A DNA stretch of 47,365 bases from Rummeliibacillus sp. POC4. GTDB taxonomy: Bacteria; Bacillota; Bacilli; Bacillales_A; Planococcaceae. Position 1 is the first letter of the stretch. Each line of letters starts with the position of its first letter. The notes beneath the pieces were generated by a model. The model ran no database searches and had not been told where the DNA came from. It saw nothing but the letters and a program-made list of their open reading frames with translations. Location: contig NZ_QWUA01000031.1 in assembly GCF_003576525.1 (NCBI RefSeq), positions 1 to 47,365 of the forward strand, given 5' to 3'. The position numbers were made by a program, and so were the translations under genes. Of this stretch, positions 8,522-16,489 are shown one piece after another.

Positions 8522-9709
8522 CTATTGTAGTATTTCTAAACTCGATAAATAGTAATTCTGATCATCCATCGGTAAAATAGATTTTAAATGTTTAATTTCT
8601 ATAGTCTTTTCCTTTACCCTTGAAAACAAATCAAATGTTTCGAGGAAAAATTGTTGGTCTTCATTTGAATATATATGATAAATTTTATTGTTTTTAAAAG
8701 TTATTTGTTCTAGCCGACTATTTCCTTTCTCTTCACGGCTAAGTTGTACAATTTTCTTAATATCTCCTGAAGTAACTTGATAATCGTAAACTTCACCTAA
8801 ACCGTTTACATAAAAGAAATGGCCATTTTTTATGTAAGCTGAATTGTTAAAGTTAAATGGTAGACCGTTCTCAACTTCATCCTCGGATCGATATTGTATG
8901 AATGGGATTGTCTTTACTTTTTTCGTACTACGATTAACGATAACTAAATTTAAATCCTCACTTTTTTCAGATTGATAATGTGTCATAACAAAATATAAGT
9001 TATGATTATCTGCTACTACTGGTGTAATAGCATCTAATTCTCCCGCATTTTCCAAGTGCAAATCAATTAGCTTTTTAGTCAATACTTTAGACTTCAATTG
9101 TACTTGTCGCAAAGCGAACTCCCCTGTTATTAAATCTTGAGTGACAATAATGAGGCGATCGGATAATTGCCCGACAGTTGATATAAAAAAAGGAATATGT
9201 GCTGATTGAATTTTTTCCTCTCCGCCGTAACGAATAGTCGTTATATAATCATCCTTTTTACTGAACCCAGTATTATATAAGCTATAAAACTGTCTCGTTT
9301 TAGATAGATATCCGGTTCTAATTCCTCTTAATTCTTCTGTAAGCATATCATAATTTTCCACTGAATTCCCTAGCATTATTACCTTTTTAGAATCCTCAAT
9401 GAAAAGAACTTTTTTATTAAAATATGTACTTCCACTTTCCAAACCGGACAGTTTTAATGCATGCAATTCTCCTTTTTGATTGATAAATATCGCTTTGCTA
9501 TTTCCTTTTCCTTTTTGTAACACATCTGTAGTAGATGATGCATATAGAACCGCTAGTTGCTGATTCAAAAAATTTGGTTGTGTCAACTCTGAAAATGATA
9601 GCTCTACTCCATTTGTTTTTGATGTTTTTTTTAAGCCTTCAAACGCGAAAGTTCCAATAATTATAAATATAATAAATGAAACTAACATAATCTGTTTTTT
9701 GTATTTCAT
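8522..9709 (-). CDS. Membrane-anchored extracellular protein of unknown function
   Basis: A 395-residue protein I do not recognise. An N-terminal basic stretch is followed by a hydrophobic segment (about 8-24) with no lipobox Cys and no clear cleavage site, so it is probably a membrane anchor with the rest outside the cell. The remainder is rich in beta-strand-like, aromatic and polar repeats (lines such as HNLYFVMTHY, NGHFFYVNGLGEVYDY), suggesting a beta-propeller. The start is ATG 9709, with GGAGG 5 nt upstream; a longer frame 19 codons upstream lacks a binding site. It stands alone. A sensor or stress-related role would be a guess. Confidence 0.75.
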   Translation of the reverse strand: MKYKKQIMLVSFIIFIIIGTFAFEGLKKTSKTNGVELSFSELTQPNFLNQQLAVLYASSTTDVLQKGKGNSKAIFINQKGELHALKLSGLESGSTYFNKKVLFIEDSKKVIMLGNSVENYDMLTEELRGIRTGYLSKTRQFYSLYNTGFSKKDDYITTIRYGGEEKIQSAHIPFFISTVGQLSDRLIIVTQDLITGEFALRQVQLKSKVLTKKLIDLHLENAGELDAITPVVADNHNLYFVMTHYQSEKSEDLNLVIVNRSTKKVKTIPFIQYRSEDEVENGLPFNFNNSAYIKNGHFFYVNGLGEVYDYQVTSGDIKKIVQLSREEKGNSRLEQITFKNNKIYHIYSNEDQQFFLETFDLFSRVKEKTIEIKHLKSILPMDDQNYYLSSLEILQ

Positions 9710-9855
9710 GATTCCTCCAAGCATTCTACACATTTTGTATAATTTAATGAAAGTAAATACCTTCATCTCTTAATATTCCAAATATGTTTCTATATTACCA
9801 TAATCCAGGAAAAATTTTGAATAGTTTTAAAAATCATTTCCGTAATAAATTAATT

Positions 9856-9888
9856 TAAAAAGCCGATTCCACTTGTTCGAATCGGCTT
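9856..9888 (-). terminator. Terminator overlapping the GNAT gene stop codon
   Basis: Perfect 10-bp stem (9860-9869 with 9879-9888, 9-nt loop) followed by T residues on the minus strand. The first arm includes part of the TAA stop of the acetyltransferase gene. Confidence 0.8.
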
Positions 9889-10450
9889 AACTAACAGCTA
9901 TATCTTGATAATACCAATTTAAAAAATCTTCCTTCCTAACCATGTTTAGTACACATGGGGTCTGTTCTAACCATTCGAGTTTTTTCCATTCATAGTGGAA
10001 TTGTTGTTCAACATTAAGCGTCATGTACGGTAATTTTGCTTGAGCTTTTTGTGAACGAATATTTTCAAGTCGAGCCCCAGCAAAAACATAATTTAAGTGC
10101 AATTTCTCAAATGCTATTTTAAGTATTTCTATTTTAGCAATTTCATTGTATCCTTTCCCCCAATATTCGCGCCCCAGCCACGTACCAACGTGACATGACT
10201 TTTGCATTTCGTCTATGTTTTTTAATGAAATAACACCAATAATATTATTCCCCTCGTCAAGAATCACACGGGAAATATGATGTCCTAACTTTTCCTCTAA
10301 TTGCATCAGTCTTATAAAATCTCTTGTACCAGGAACAGAACATTGTACATTTGTCATACCAAGAGCATTTCGCACATCCGAGACACTCGTCAATTTAGAA
10401 ATTTCTTCAGCATAGCTTACATCATGTGGAACTAAACGAATACATACCAT
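9887..10450 (-). CDS. GNAT family N-acetyltransferase
   Basis: A 187-residue GCN5-related acetyltransferase of the RimJ/RimL-like subgroup. The acetyl-CoA binding segment is seen as GREYWGKGY (motif A, Q/RxxGxG-like), preceded by the beta-strand VISLKNIDE and followed by an amphipathic helix and the ENIRSQKA segment typical of RimL-like proteins. GGGAGG lies 7 nt before the ATG. The substrate (ribosomal protein N-terminus, antibiotic or small amine) cannot be told from sequence. It is a single gene with its own terminator. Confidence 0.85.
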   Translation of the reverse strand: MVCIRLVPHDVSYAEEISKLTSVSDVRNALGMTNVQCSVPGTRDFIRLMQLEEKLGHHISRVILDEGNNIIGVISLKNIDEMQKSCHVGTWLGREYWGKGYNEIAKIEILKIAFEKLHLNYVFAGARLENIRSQKAQAKLPYMTLNVEQQFHYEWKKLEWLEQTPCVLNMVRKEDFLNWYYQDIAVS

Positions 10451-10740
10451 TTAAAAACCTCCCTGAAGTACTACTTCCTCCAAGGTTGCTTGTATTTCGA
10501 TCCTACGTTGTTCGAATATTGCAACCATATTAAATAAGATTGCTATAATTATAGACATAAAATAGACACATTTTCAAATTATTTCTATAAAATTATATGA
10601 ATATTCTTTACGGGCATCATAAACATAGAATTTAAATCACTATAAAATTATATTATTTTGGGAAAATTCAGATAAAAAAGAGGGTTTGAGTTATAAGTAT
10701 AGAAATAATAGTTTTACCAAAGCATAAGGAGATGACTTAT

Positions 10741-10935
10741 ATGAAGGACATAAATACTGGAGTTTTTCTTTCTGTTTTAGGATTAATATTATTAGTTTCT
10801 GGAATTTTCGCACCAATTTATAGTCTCGGCATTCGATGGTTATTAGGAATATTAAGCGTATCTTCTTTTTACACAAGCTATACTATGATTACAACAAAAA
10901 ATAGACGTCAAAAAAATTACAACGTCCGTTTCTAA
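10741..10935 (+). CDS. Small two-helix membrane protein, unknown function
   Basis: A 64-residue protein with two predicted membrane segments (about 7-27 and 32-50), a short turn, and a basic C-terminal tail ending NRRQKNYNVRF, expected on the cytoplasmic side. AAGGAG lies 9 nt before the ATG at 10741; an ATG three codons earlier abuts that site and is less likely. The strong ribosome binding site and clear membrane topology support a real gene over the antisense frame in the same place. No family recognised. Confidence 0.6.
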   Translation: MKDINTGVFLSVLGLILLVSGIFAPIYSLGIRWLLGILSVSSFYTSYTMITTKNRRQKNYNVRF

Positions 10936-10963
10936 ATTTTAAAGCAATATCTATTAAAATAAT

Positions 10964-11005
10964 GAACGAGCAACTAAAATTATAATAACTATCAGTTGCC
11001 CGTTC
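10964..11005 (-). terminator. Terminator of the CvfC-like gene
   Basis: A 12-bp stem (10964-10975 with 10994-11005), fully paired on the minus strand with one G-U pair, then an AT-rich tail. Its position 22 bp past the CvfC-like stop supports termination. Confidence 0.65.
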
Positions 11006-11027
11006 ATAATATATGGATTTCTATAAA

Positions 11028-12149
11028 TTACTCTTTTTCTTTAGCACGTGCTTCTGTCATTTGTTTCCAAACAGATCCCATTGCTTCTTTGCCTTGAGAA
11101 ATACGGGCAATTGCCATCTTCACTTGTAATTTAACTTCAAACTCTGAATCACTACTTGCTTCCTCTAAAGCTTTCAAAGATGCCTCAGTACCTGTTTCAT
11201 ACAAGAACATAGCCGCTCTCCAACGAACTAGTTTGTTACGATCTTTGAGAGCTTCCATCATCGCTGGTTCAAACTCTTCAAATCCTAAGTCACTTATGCA
11301 ATCACCAGCAGTACGACGAACGGATGCGCTTCTATCTTGTAATGCTCGAACTAAACTTGGTACAACTTTTTTATCTTCAATCATTCCAAGATATACTGTT
11401 GCAAGACGACGAATTGACATTTTCTCATCTTCTAATGCCTTTTCTAACAATGGTAAATCACTAACTTCCGGGTCAGCCATTTGATCGAGTAATTGGAAAC
11501 GTTTTTCCCAATCCTCTTTTTCGAATTCTTCTATATTCACTTTTCGTTTACGTTGTTCAACTACTGTCTTTTTCTCGTTGTTAGCTGTTATCAATTCTGC
11601 TAATCGACTTTCTGGATACGCAGCTTCTAACTCATCCACGATACTCTTTCCAATTTCTTCTTTATCTCCATATCGAACACCATAATCTACCCATTTACGT
11701 TGTAATATATAGTTTTCATCACCTTGCATAGCTTTGTTAAATGCATCTATAAAACGCTTTTCTAATCCAAAACGTTGTTCAGATATGCTATCGAAAATTT
11801 TCACTTGGAGCGGAATACCTTTGAACATTTGAACATGCACATAAACTTCGCCATAATGCTCATCTATTTGTTCACCAACTGAGGCTTCATGTTGTTCTCC
11901 AAAAGCATTACGAACAGCTGCTAAAATATTTTCCCAATCATATTTTGAAATGCGTTCAACTGCTAAAAAATCTGCAACATGATATACACCTTTCACACCC
12001 TCAATGGAAAGAATTTCTTGAATTTCTTTTGGAGCATCTTGTTTGTTTTTATCATTATAATTATTGGCAGTACCAAAAGGTAATTCTTGGTCAAGGATTA
12101 CCTTCATCGTATTTGGACTTGGAGTCGGTTCAATTGCAACAATTTTCAT
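11028..12149 (-). CDS. cvfC: Conserved virulence factor C-like protein (Nfu_N plus HEAT repeats)
   Basis: A 373-residue cytoplasmic protein in two parts. Residues 1-90 resemble the N-terminal scaffold domain of NfuA/NifU-type proteins (begins MKIVAIEPTPSPNTMKVILD). After a linker, residues 200-370 form HEAT-like repeats, each about 30 residues with LVRAL, VRRTA or VRWRAA helices. The same two-domain layout and length is found in S. aureus CvfC, affecting virulence and RNA metabolism by an unclear mechanism. The Nfu part lacks the CxxC cluster-binding motif, so Fe-S assembly is not implied. It lies 62 bp after the ABC-F gene and may be partly co-transcribed with it. Confidence 0.8.
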   Translation of the reverse strand: MKIVAIEPTPSPNTMKVILDQELPFGTANNYNDKNKQDAPKEIQEILSIEGVKGVYHVADFLAVERISKYDWENILAAVRNAFGEQHEASVGEQIDEHYGEVYVHVQMFKGIPLQVKIFDSISEQRFGLEKRFIDAFNKAMQGDENYILQRKWVDYGVRYGDKEEIGKSIVDELEAAYPESRLAELITANNEKKTVVEQRKRKVNIEEFEKEDWEKRFQLLDQMADPEVSDLPLLEKALEDEKMSIRRLATVYLGMIEDKKVVPSLVRALQDRSASVRRTAGDCISDLGFEEFEPAMMEALKDRNKLVRWRAAMFLYETGTEASLKALEEASSDSEFEVKLQVKMAIARISQGKEAMGSVWKQMTEARAKEKE

Positions 12150-12211
12150 CTAATTTTCCCCTTTTAATATTTATCGCTAAATTTGTGAAATGAGATTGTA
12201 GAAGAAAAGCT

Positions 12212-14101
12212 TTACCCATTTACAATATCTTGTAAATATTCCCAACGTTCGATAAGATGTTCATATTTTGCATTGAGTTCTTCTAATTCGGAAGTCAAAT
12301 TTTGTAGTAAAGTGAAATCAGATCCTGCTCCAGCAATACCTTCTTCAGCAATCATAATTGCTTCCTCTACTTTCGCAATATCAGCTTCAATTGTTTCCCA
12401 TTCTTTTTTCTCTTTAAATGATAATTTTTTCTTTTGTGGTTTCATCTTTTTTTCAATAGTTTTTTCTACTTTTTCTTGTTTAACAGTAGATACAGGTTGA
12501 GTTTGTTCATGATTCGCAAGATAATCACTATAAATGTCCAGGCTTTCTTCAACACCACCATGTCCATTTAACACCCATAACTTTTTAGCAATTCGGTCGA
12601 GGAAGAAACGATCATGAGAAATAGTGACAACAACACCTTGGAATTGTTCGATGAAATCTTCCAATACAGAAAGTGTTTCAATATCTAAGTCATTTGTCGG
12701 TTCGTCTAATAATAAAACATTTGGTTGTTCCATTAATAATTTCAAAAGATATAAACGTTTTCTTTCTCCACCAGATAATTTACCAATAGGTGTTCCATGA
12801 GTATGTAGCGGAAATAAAAATCGTTCTAACATATTTGCTGCTGAGTGATGTTCACCTGTAGCATCTTCAATATCATTTGCTGTTTCACGTATATACTCAA
12901 TCATTCTCTGGTTTGTATTCATATCCGGAAGATGTTGCGTGAAATGTGCTATACGAACAGTCGAACCTACATCAATTATTCCTTCATCAGGTTGGATATC
13001 TCCAGCTAGTATATTCAATAATGTACTTTTCCCTGCTCCATTTGCACCAATAATACCAATTCGATCACCTTGCTGTAATAGAAAAGAGAAGTTCTTGATA
13101 AGGTGCTTATCTTGATATCCCTTGGAAATATCCTTTGCTTCAATAACTTTTTTGCCTAATCGAGAAGTGGCTAAGCCTAGTTCTAAATTTGTATCATCTG
13201 TTTTATGTTCTAGATTTTCTTCAAGGTCTTCAAAACGTTGAATACGCGCTTTTTGTTTTGTTGATCTTGCTTGTGCACCACGACGAATCCATTTAAGTTC
13301 AGAACGATATCGATTTCTCATTTTCGCCATTGTTGCTACTGCCATTTCTTCTCGAATCGCTTTAGCTTCCAGATATGCTGCATAGTTACCATTATGCTTG
13401 TACAATGTTTGATTTGCTAGTTCATAGATATGGGTAGAAACTGCATCAAGGAAGTAGCGATCATGTGTGATAAAAATAACTGCTCCTTTTAATCGTAATA
13501 CCATTTCTTGAAGCCATTCTGTCGATTGTACATCTAAATGGTTGGTAGGTTCATCTAATAAATATAAATCTGCTGGCTCAATTAAAACCTTTGCTAAAGC
13601 AACACGTTTTTGCTGTCCACCTGAGAGATTAACAACTTGTTCTTCAAATGTTTCAATACCTAGCTTTGTTAAAGCCGTTTTGGCCAGAGCATTGACATCC
13701 CAAGCATGTAGTTGATCCATTTGTTGTTGTAATCGAAAAAGCTGATCTTGCAAAGTTACAGACTCTGGTTGACTACTTAGCAATGCTACAGTTTCTTCAT
13801 ACTGGCGATTTAAACGTAATATTGGTGAGTCTCCTGCGAATACGGCCTGTAGTACTGTTTCACCAGGTTCGAAAACCGGATTTTGTGGAAGATATGCTAT
13901 TCGGTATTTGTTTGGATGGTCTAAATCAAGTGAATCTGCTTCCAACTCTCCTGCTAAAATGGACATTAATGTAGATTTTCCTGTACCATTAATCCCGATT
14001 AACCCTGCTCTCTCCCCTTCTACAATTGTAAATTCGATATTTTCAAATAGCGTTTTATCGCCAACAGTTTTTGTGCAATTCGAAACGATTAAATGACTCA
14101 T
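12212..14101 (-). CDS. yfmR: ABC-F family ribosome-associated ATPase, YfmR/Uup-like
   Basis: A 629-residue soluble ABC-F protein with two tandem ATPase domains and no membrane segment. Domain 1 has Walker A GINGTGKST and signature LSGGQQKRVALAK followed by LLDEPTNHLD; domain 2 has GANGAGKST, KLSGGERKRLYLLK and LLDEPTNDLD. An interdomain linker (about 240-310) is rich in Arg/Lys, and the C-terminal 90 residues are a Lys/Glu-rich coiled coil as in Uup/YfmR. Length equals the B. subtilis YfmR length as I recall it. ABC-F proteins act on the ribosome; YfmR/Uup members help resolve stalled peptide synthesis. Its ATG overlaps the stop of the HD-domain gene (ATGA), indicating coupled translation. 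Confidence 0.88.
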   Translation of the reverse strand: MSHLIVSNCTKTVGDKTLFENIEFTIVEGERAGLIGINGTGKSTLMSILAGELEADSLDLDHPNKYRIAYLPQNPVFEPGETVLQAVFAGDSPILRLNRQYEETVALLSSQPESVTLQDQLFRLQQQMDQLHAWDVNALAKTALTKLGIETFEEQVVNLSGGQQKRVALAKVLIEPADLYLLDEPTNHLDVQSTEWLQEMVLRLKGAVIFITHDRYFLDAVSTHIYELANQTLYKHNGNYAAYLEAKAIREEMAVATMAKMRNRYRSELKWIRRGAQARSTKQKARIQRFEDLEENLEHKTDDTNLELGLATSRLGKKVIEAKDISKGYQDKHLIKNFSFLLQQGDRIGIIGANGAGKSTLLNILAGDIQPDEGIIDVGSTVRIAHFTQHLPDMNTNQRMIEYIRETANDIEDATGEHHSAANMLERFLFPLHTHGTPIGKLSGGERKRLYLLKLLMEQPNVLLLDEPTNDLDIETLSVLEDFIEQFQGVVVTISHDRFFLDRIAKKLWVLNGHGGVEESLDIYSDYLANHEQTQPVSTVKQEKVEKTIEKKMKPQKKKLSFKEKKEWETIEADIAKVEEAIMIAEEGIAGAGSDFTLLQNLTSELEELNAKYEHLIERWEYLQDIVNG

Positions 14102-14727
14102 AGTTTCCCTTCTCTTTCTAACTTCAATTGTTGTAAAAAGTCTACCATAAATTGATGGCGAGCTTCAGCCATTTGCTTACCCTTTGTTGTGGTCATTAAA
14201 TCTTTTAGTAATAATAGCTTTTCATAAAAATGAGTTACAGAAGCTGTTTCTTTTTTACGGTATTCTGCCTCCGTCATTTGAACTCGAACTTCTTCCTTTT
14301 CATCATACAACTTTCTTCCTTTGGCACCACCATAAGCAAATGTTCTCGCAATCCCTACCGCACCGATAGCATCTAGTCGATCTGCATCGCGAACAATTTT
14401 CGCTTCAATAGATTTAGCTTCCAGTTCGTTTCCTCCTCTAAAAGATACAGAGGCAATGATTTCTTGTATTTTTTGAATTTCATCTTGTTTTAAATCAAGT
14501 TGGTTTAGAATGGTCGATTCGTTTTCTTTACCAGTTGTATACTTAGGATCACTTACATCATGTAAAAGCACAGCTAATTGAACTAATTCTCCATTTGCTG
14601 TTGGCTCTGTTTCTAAAATTGTTTTTGCATTCATCATTACTCGTTCAATATGTTGATAATCATGACTTGCGTCAAATTGATCATAAATAGATTTTACAAG
14701 TTGTTCACATTGTTTCACTTTGTTCAT
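14098..14727 (-). CDS. HD-domain phosphohydrolase
   Basis: A 209-residue HD superfamily hydrolase. Metal ligands are visible: His in DYQHIERV (about 23-30), the HD pair in LAVLLHDVSDPKY, and a distal Asp in VRDADRLDAIGAVG, the H...HD...D pattern. Closest family by eye is the YpgQ/YedJ group; YpgQ is described as a metal-dependent (d)NTP pyrophosphohydrolase, but the substrate here is not determined. It overlaps the downstream ABC-F start by 4 bp. Its own binding site (AAAAGGAG) is 7 nt from the ATG. Confidence 0.85.
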   Translation of the reverse strand: MNKVKQCEQLVKSIYDQFDASHDYQHIERVMMNAKTILETEPTANGELVQLAVLLHDVSDPKYTTGKENESTILNQLDLKQDEIQKIQEIIASVSFRGGNELEAKSIEAKIVRDADRLDAIGAVGIARTFAYGGAKGRKLYDEKEEVRVQMTEAEYRKKETASVTHFYEKLLLLKDLMTTTKGKQMAEARHQFMVDFLQQLKLEREGKL

Positions 14728-14802
14728 CTAAAAAACTCCTTTTTTGCCCAATGATATTATTATAACGGTATTTCACGTATCATAGTTATTTTACAGATCA
14801 TT

Positions 14803-14895
14803 TTATCCAATCATTTTAAGAGAAACTTTATAAGGGATGGAATTCTTTAACGGCCAATTATAAGAATTTGGTTTATCATTCCCATTTTCTGTCAT
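14803..14895 (-). CDS. Possible 30-residue small protein
   Basis: A short frame (ATG 14895 to TAA 14803) encoding about 30 mostly polar residues beginning MTENGNDKPNSYNWPLKN. GAGGAG lies about 11 nt before the ATG, slightly far. It occupies the 336-bp gap between the HD hydrolase gene and pgi, in which I see nothing else except the pgi promoter. No family recognised. It may be a chance frame. Confidence 0.3.
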   Translation of the reverse strand: MTENGNDKPNSYNWPLKNSIPYKVSLKMIG

Positions 14896-15000
14896 TTTAA
14901 CTTAAACTCCTCGCTAAAATTTAAAATGTATAAAATGCATATTATTCTTTTAAAATTGTTTTTTTTCTACATATTGATGTTTTTTTCTAAATAATAGATA

Positions 15001-15028
15001 GTGACTTTTTTGCCAATAATGGTAAAAT
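15001..15028 (+). promoter_or_regulatory. Possible sigma-A promoter of pgi
   Basis: GTGACT (15001-15006) and TAAAAT (15023-15028), 16-nt spacing, about 36 bp before the pgi start. The -35 match is moderate. Confidence 0.4.
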
Positions 15029-15063
15029 AACATTAGAAGGATTTTTCTAAAAAGGGGGATTCA

Positions 15064-16344
15064 ATGGATATTACAATCGGTTTTTCAGATGATTATACAC
15101 AACTTCTTTCACCAGAACTTGAAAAAAGATTAGAAACAATTTATACCGACATGAAATCCAAGACAGCTTTTGGTTCAGATTATTTAGGTTGGCTAAATTG
15201 GCCAAGTTCTATAAGTCAAGAATTATTAGAAGAAATTAAAACTACTGCTAATCATATCCGTTCCACTTCTGATGTCTTAATCGTAATTGGTATTGGAGGC
15301 TCCTATCTCGGTTCCAAAGCAGTCATTGAAGCTCTATCTATTCCATTTGAAAAGAATGATAGCTTAGAAGTCATATTTGCCGGTCATTCTGTCAATGGTA
15401 GTTACTTAAAAAAATTATTGAAGTACATTGATGGCAAAGAAGTAACAGTTAATGTTATTTCAAAATCCGGAACGACAACTGAACCTGCTATTGCGTTTCG
15501 ATTTTTACGTCAGTATATGGAAAATCGTTATGGGTCATCAGCGGCATCACGAATTATCGTAACAACAGATCAGGAAAAAGGCGCTCTCCGTTCACTTGCC
15601 ATTGAGCAAGGTTATAAACGTTTTGTTGTTCCTAATGATATAGGTGGTCGTTATTCTGTTTTTACTGCCGTTGGATTATTGCCAATTGCAGCAGCTGGAT
15701 TCAATATCATTGAGCTTATTGCAGGGGCCAAAAAAGCAGAAGAACAATTCGGTCACTTTGACATGTATAATAATCCTGCTATTCAGTATGCAGTTTTGCG
15801 CAAGCGCTTGCATGATAATGGCTATTTAATTGAAATTATGGCGTCATTTGAGGAAAGATTGAAATATCTACAAGAATGGTGGAAACAATTATTTGGTGAA
15901 AGTGAAGGAAAAAATAAAAAAGGAATATTTCCTTCATCTGTTCAATACTCAACAGACTTACACTCTTTAGGGCAATATATTCAAGATGGGCAAAGAAACT
16001 TATTTGAAACATTTTTAATGGTGAAGAATATAGATGAAGATTTAACAATTTTAGAATCTAACAATAATGGTGATGAGTTAAACTATTTGAGTGGCTTATC
16101 CTTGCATGCATTTAATAAAGTATGCCATGAAGCTACAGCCAATGCGCATTTAGATGGCGGGGTTCCCCATATAACGATTACTATCGACCAAATTGATGAA
16201 ATGCATATTGGTCATCTATTATACTTTTATATGATGGCTTGTGCATATAGTGCTTATCTACTTGAAATTAATCCTTTCGACCAACCTGGTGTAGAAGCAT
16301 ATAAAACCAATATATTTAAAATGTTAAAAAAGCCAGTGTATTAA
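15064..16344 (+). CDS. pgi: Glucose-6-phosphate isomerase
   Basis: A 426-residue phosphoglucose isomerase interconverting glucose-6-P and fructose-6-P. Recognisable elements: IGIGGSYLGSKAV (phosphate/sugar binding), VISKSGTTTEPAIAFR (SIS-domain phosphate loop), GRYSVFTAVGLLP, catalytic Glu in GESEGKNKKG, His in DLHSLGQY and Lys in PGVEAYKTN near the C-terminus. It is about 20 residues shorter than common Bacillus Pgi (about 450), the difference being at the N-terminus; GGGGG lies 6 nt before the ATG, so the short start is probably real. It converges on the alpha-glucoside gene cluster and catalyses the next metabolic step after its glucokinase. Confidence 0.95.
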   Translation: MDITIGFSDDYTQLLSPELEKRLETIYTDMKSKTAFGSDYLGWLNWPSSISQELLEEIKTTANHIRSTSDVLIVIGIGGSYLGSKAVIEALSIPFEKNDSLEVIFAGHSVNGSYLKKLLKYIDGKEVTVNVISKSGTTTEPAIAFRFLRQYMENRYGSSAASRIIVTTDQEKGALRSLAIEQGYKRFVVPNDIGGRYSVFTAVGLLPIAAAGFNIIELIAGAKKAEEQFGHFDMYNNPAIQYAVLRKRLHDNGYLIEIMASFEERLKYLQEWWKQLFGESEGKNKKGIFPSSVQYSTDLHSLGQYIQDGQRNLFETFLMVKNIDEDLTILESNNNGDELNYLSGLSLHAFNKVCHEATANAHLDGGVPHITITIDQIDEMHIGHLLYFYMMACAYSAYLLEINPFDQPGVEAYKTNIFKMLKKPVY

Positions 16345-16410
16345 GTCTGCTGATCTTTTAATATTCTAGTATCCGCGTTAACTGAAAGGCAACGGATTAC
16401 AAAACATATA

Positions 16411-16446
16411 AAAAGGCGTATTGTCCTTAGACAATACGTCTTTTTT
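16411..16446. terminator. Bidirectional terminator between pgi and the alpha-glucosidase gene
   Basis: An 11-bp stem (16415-16425 with 16430-16440, 4-nt loop, one G-U pair) flanked by A run and T run; works for pgi on the plus strand and for the mal operon on the minus strand. Confidence 0.85.
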
Positions 16447-16489
16447 ATTTCTCATTGATGAAAATAATACGTCATGAATGAGTTTTATT

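Noticed and set aside
10691-10876. Minus-strand 61-codon ORF opposite the small membrane protein
   Set aside because: The plus-strand frame has a strong AAGGAG site and two membrane helices; the antisense frame has neither.
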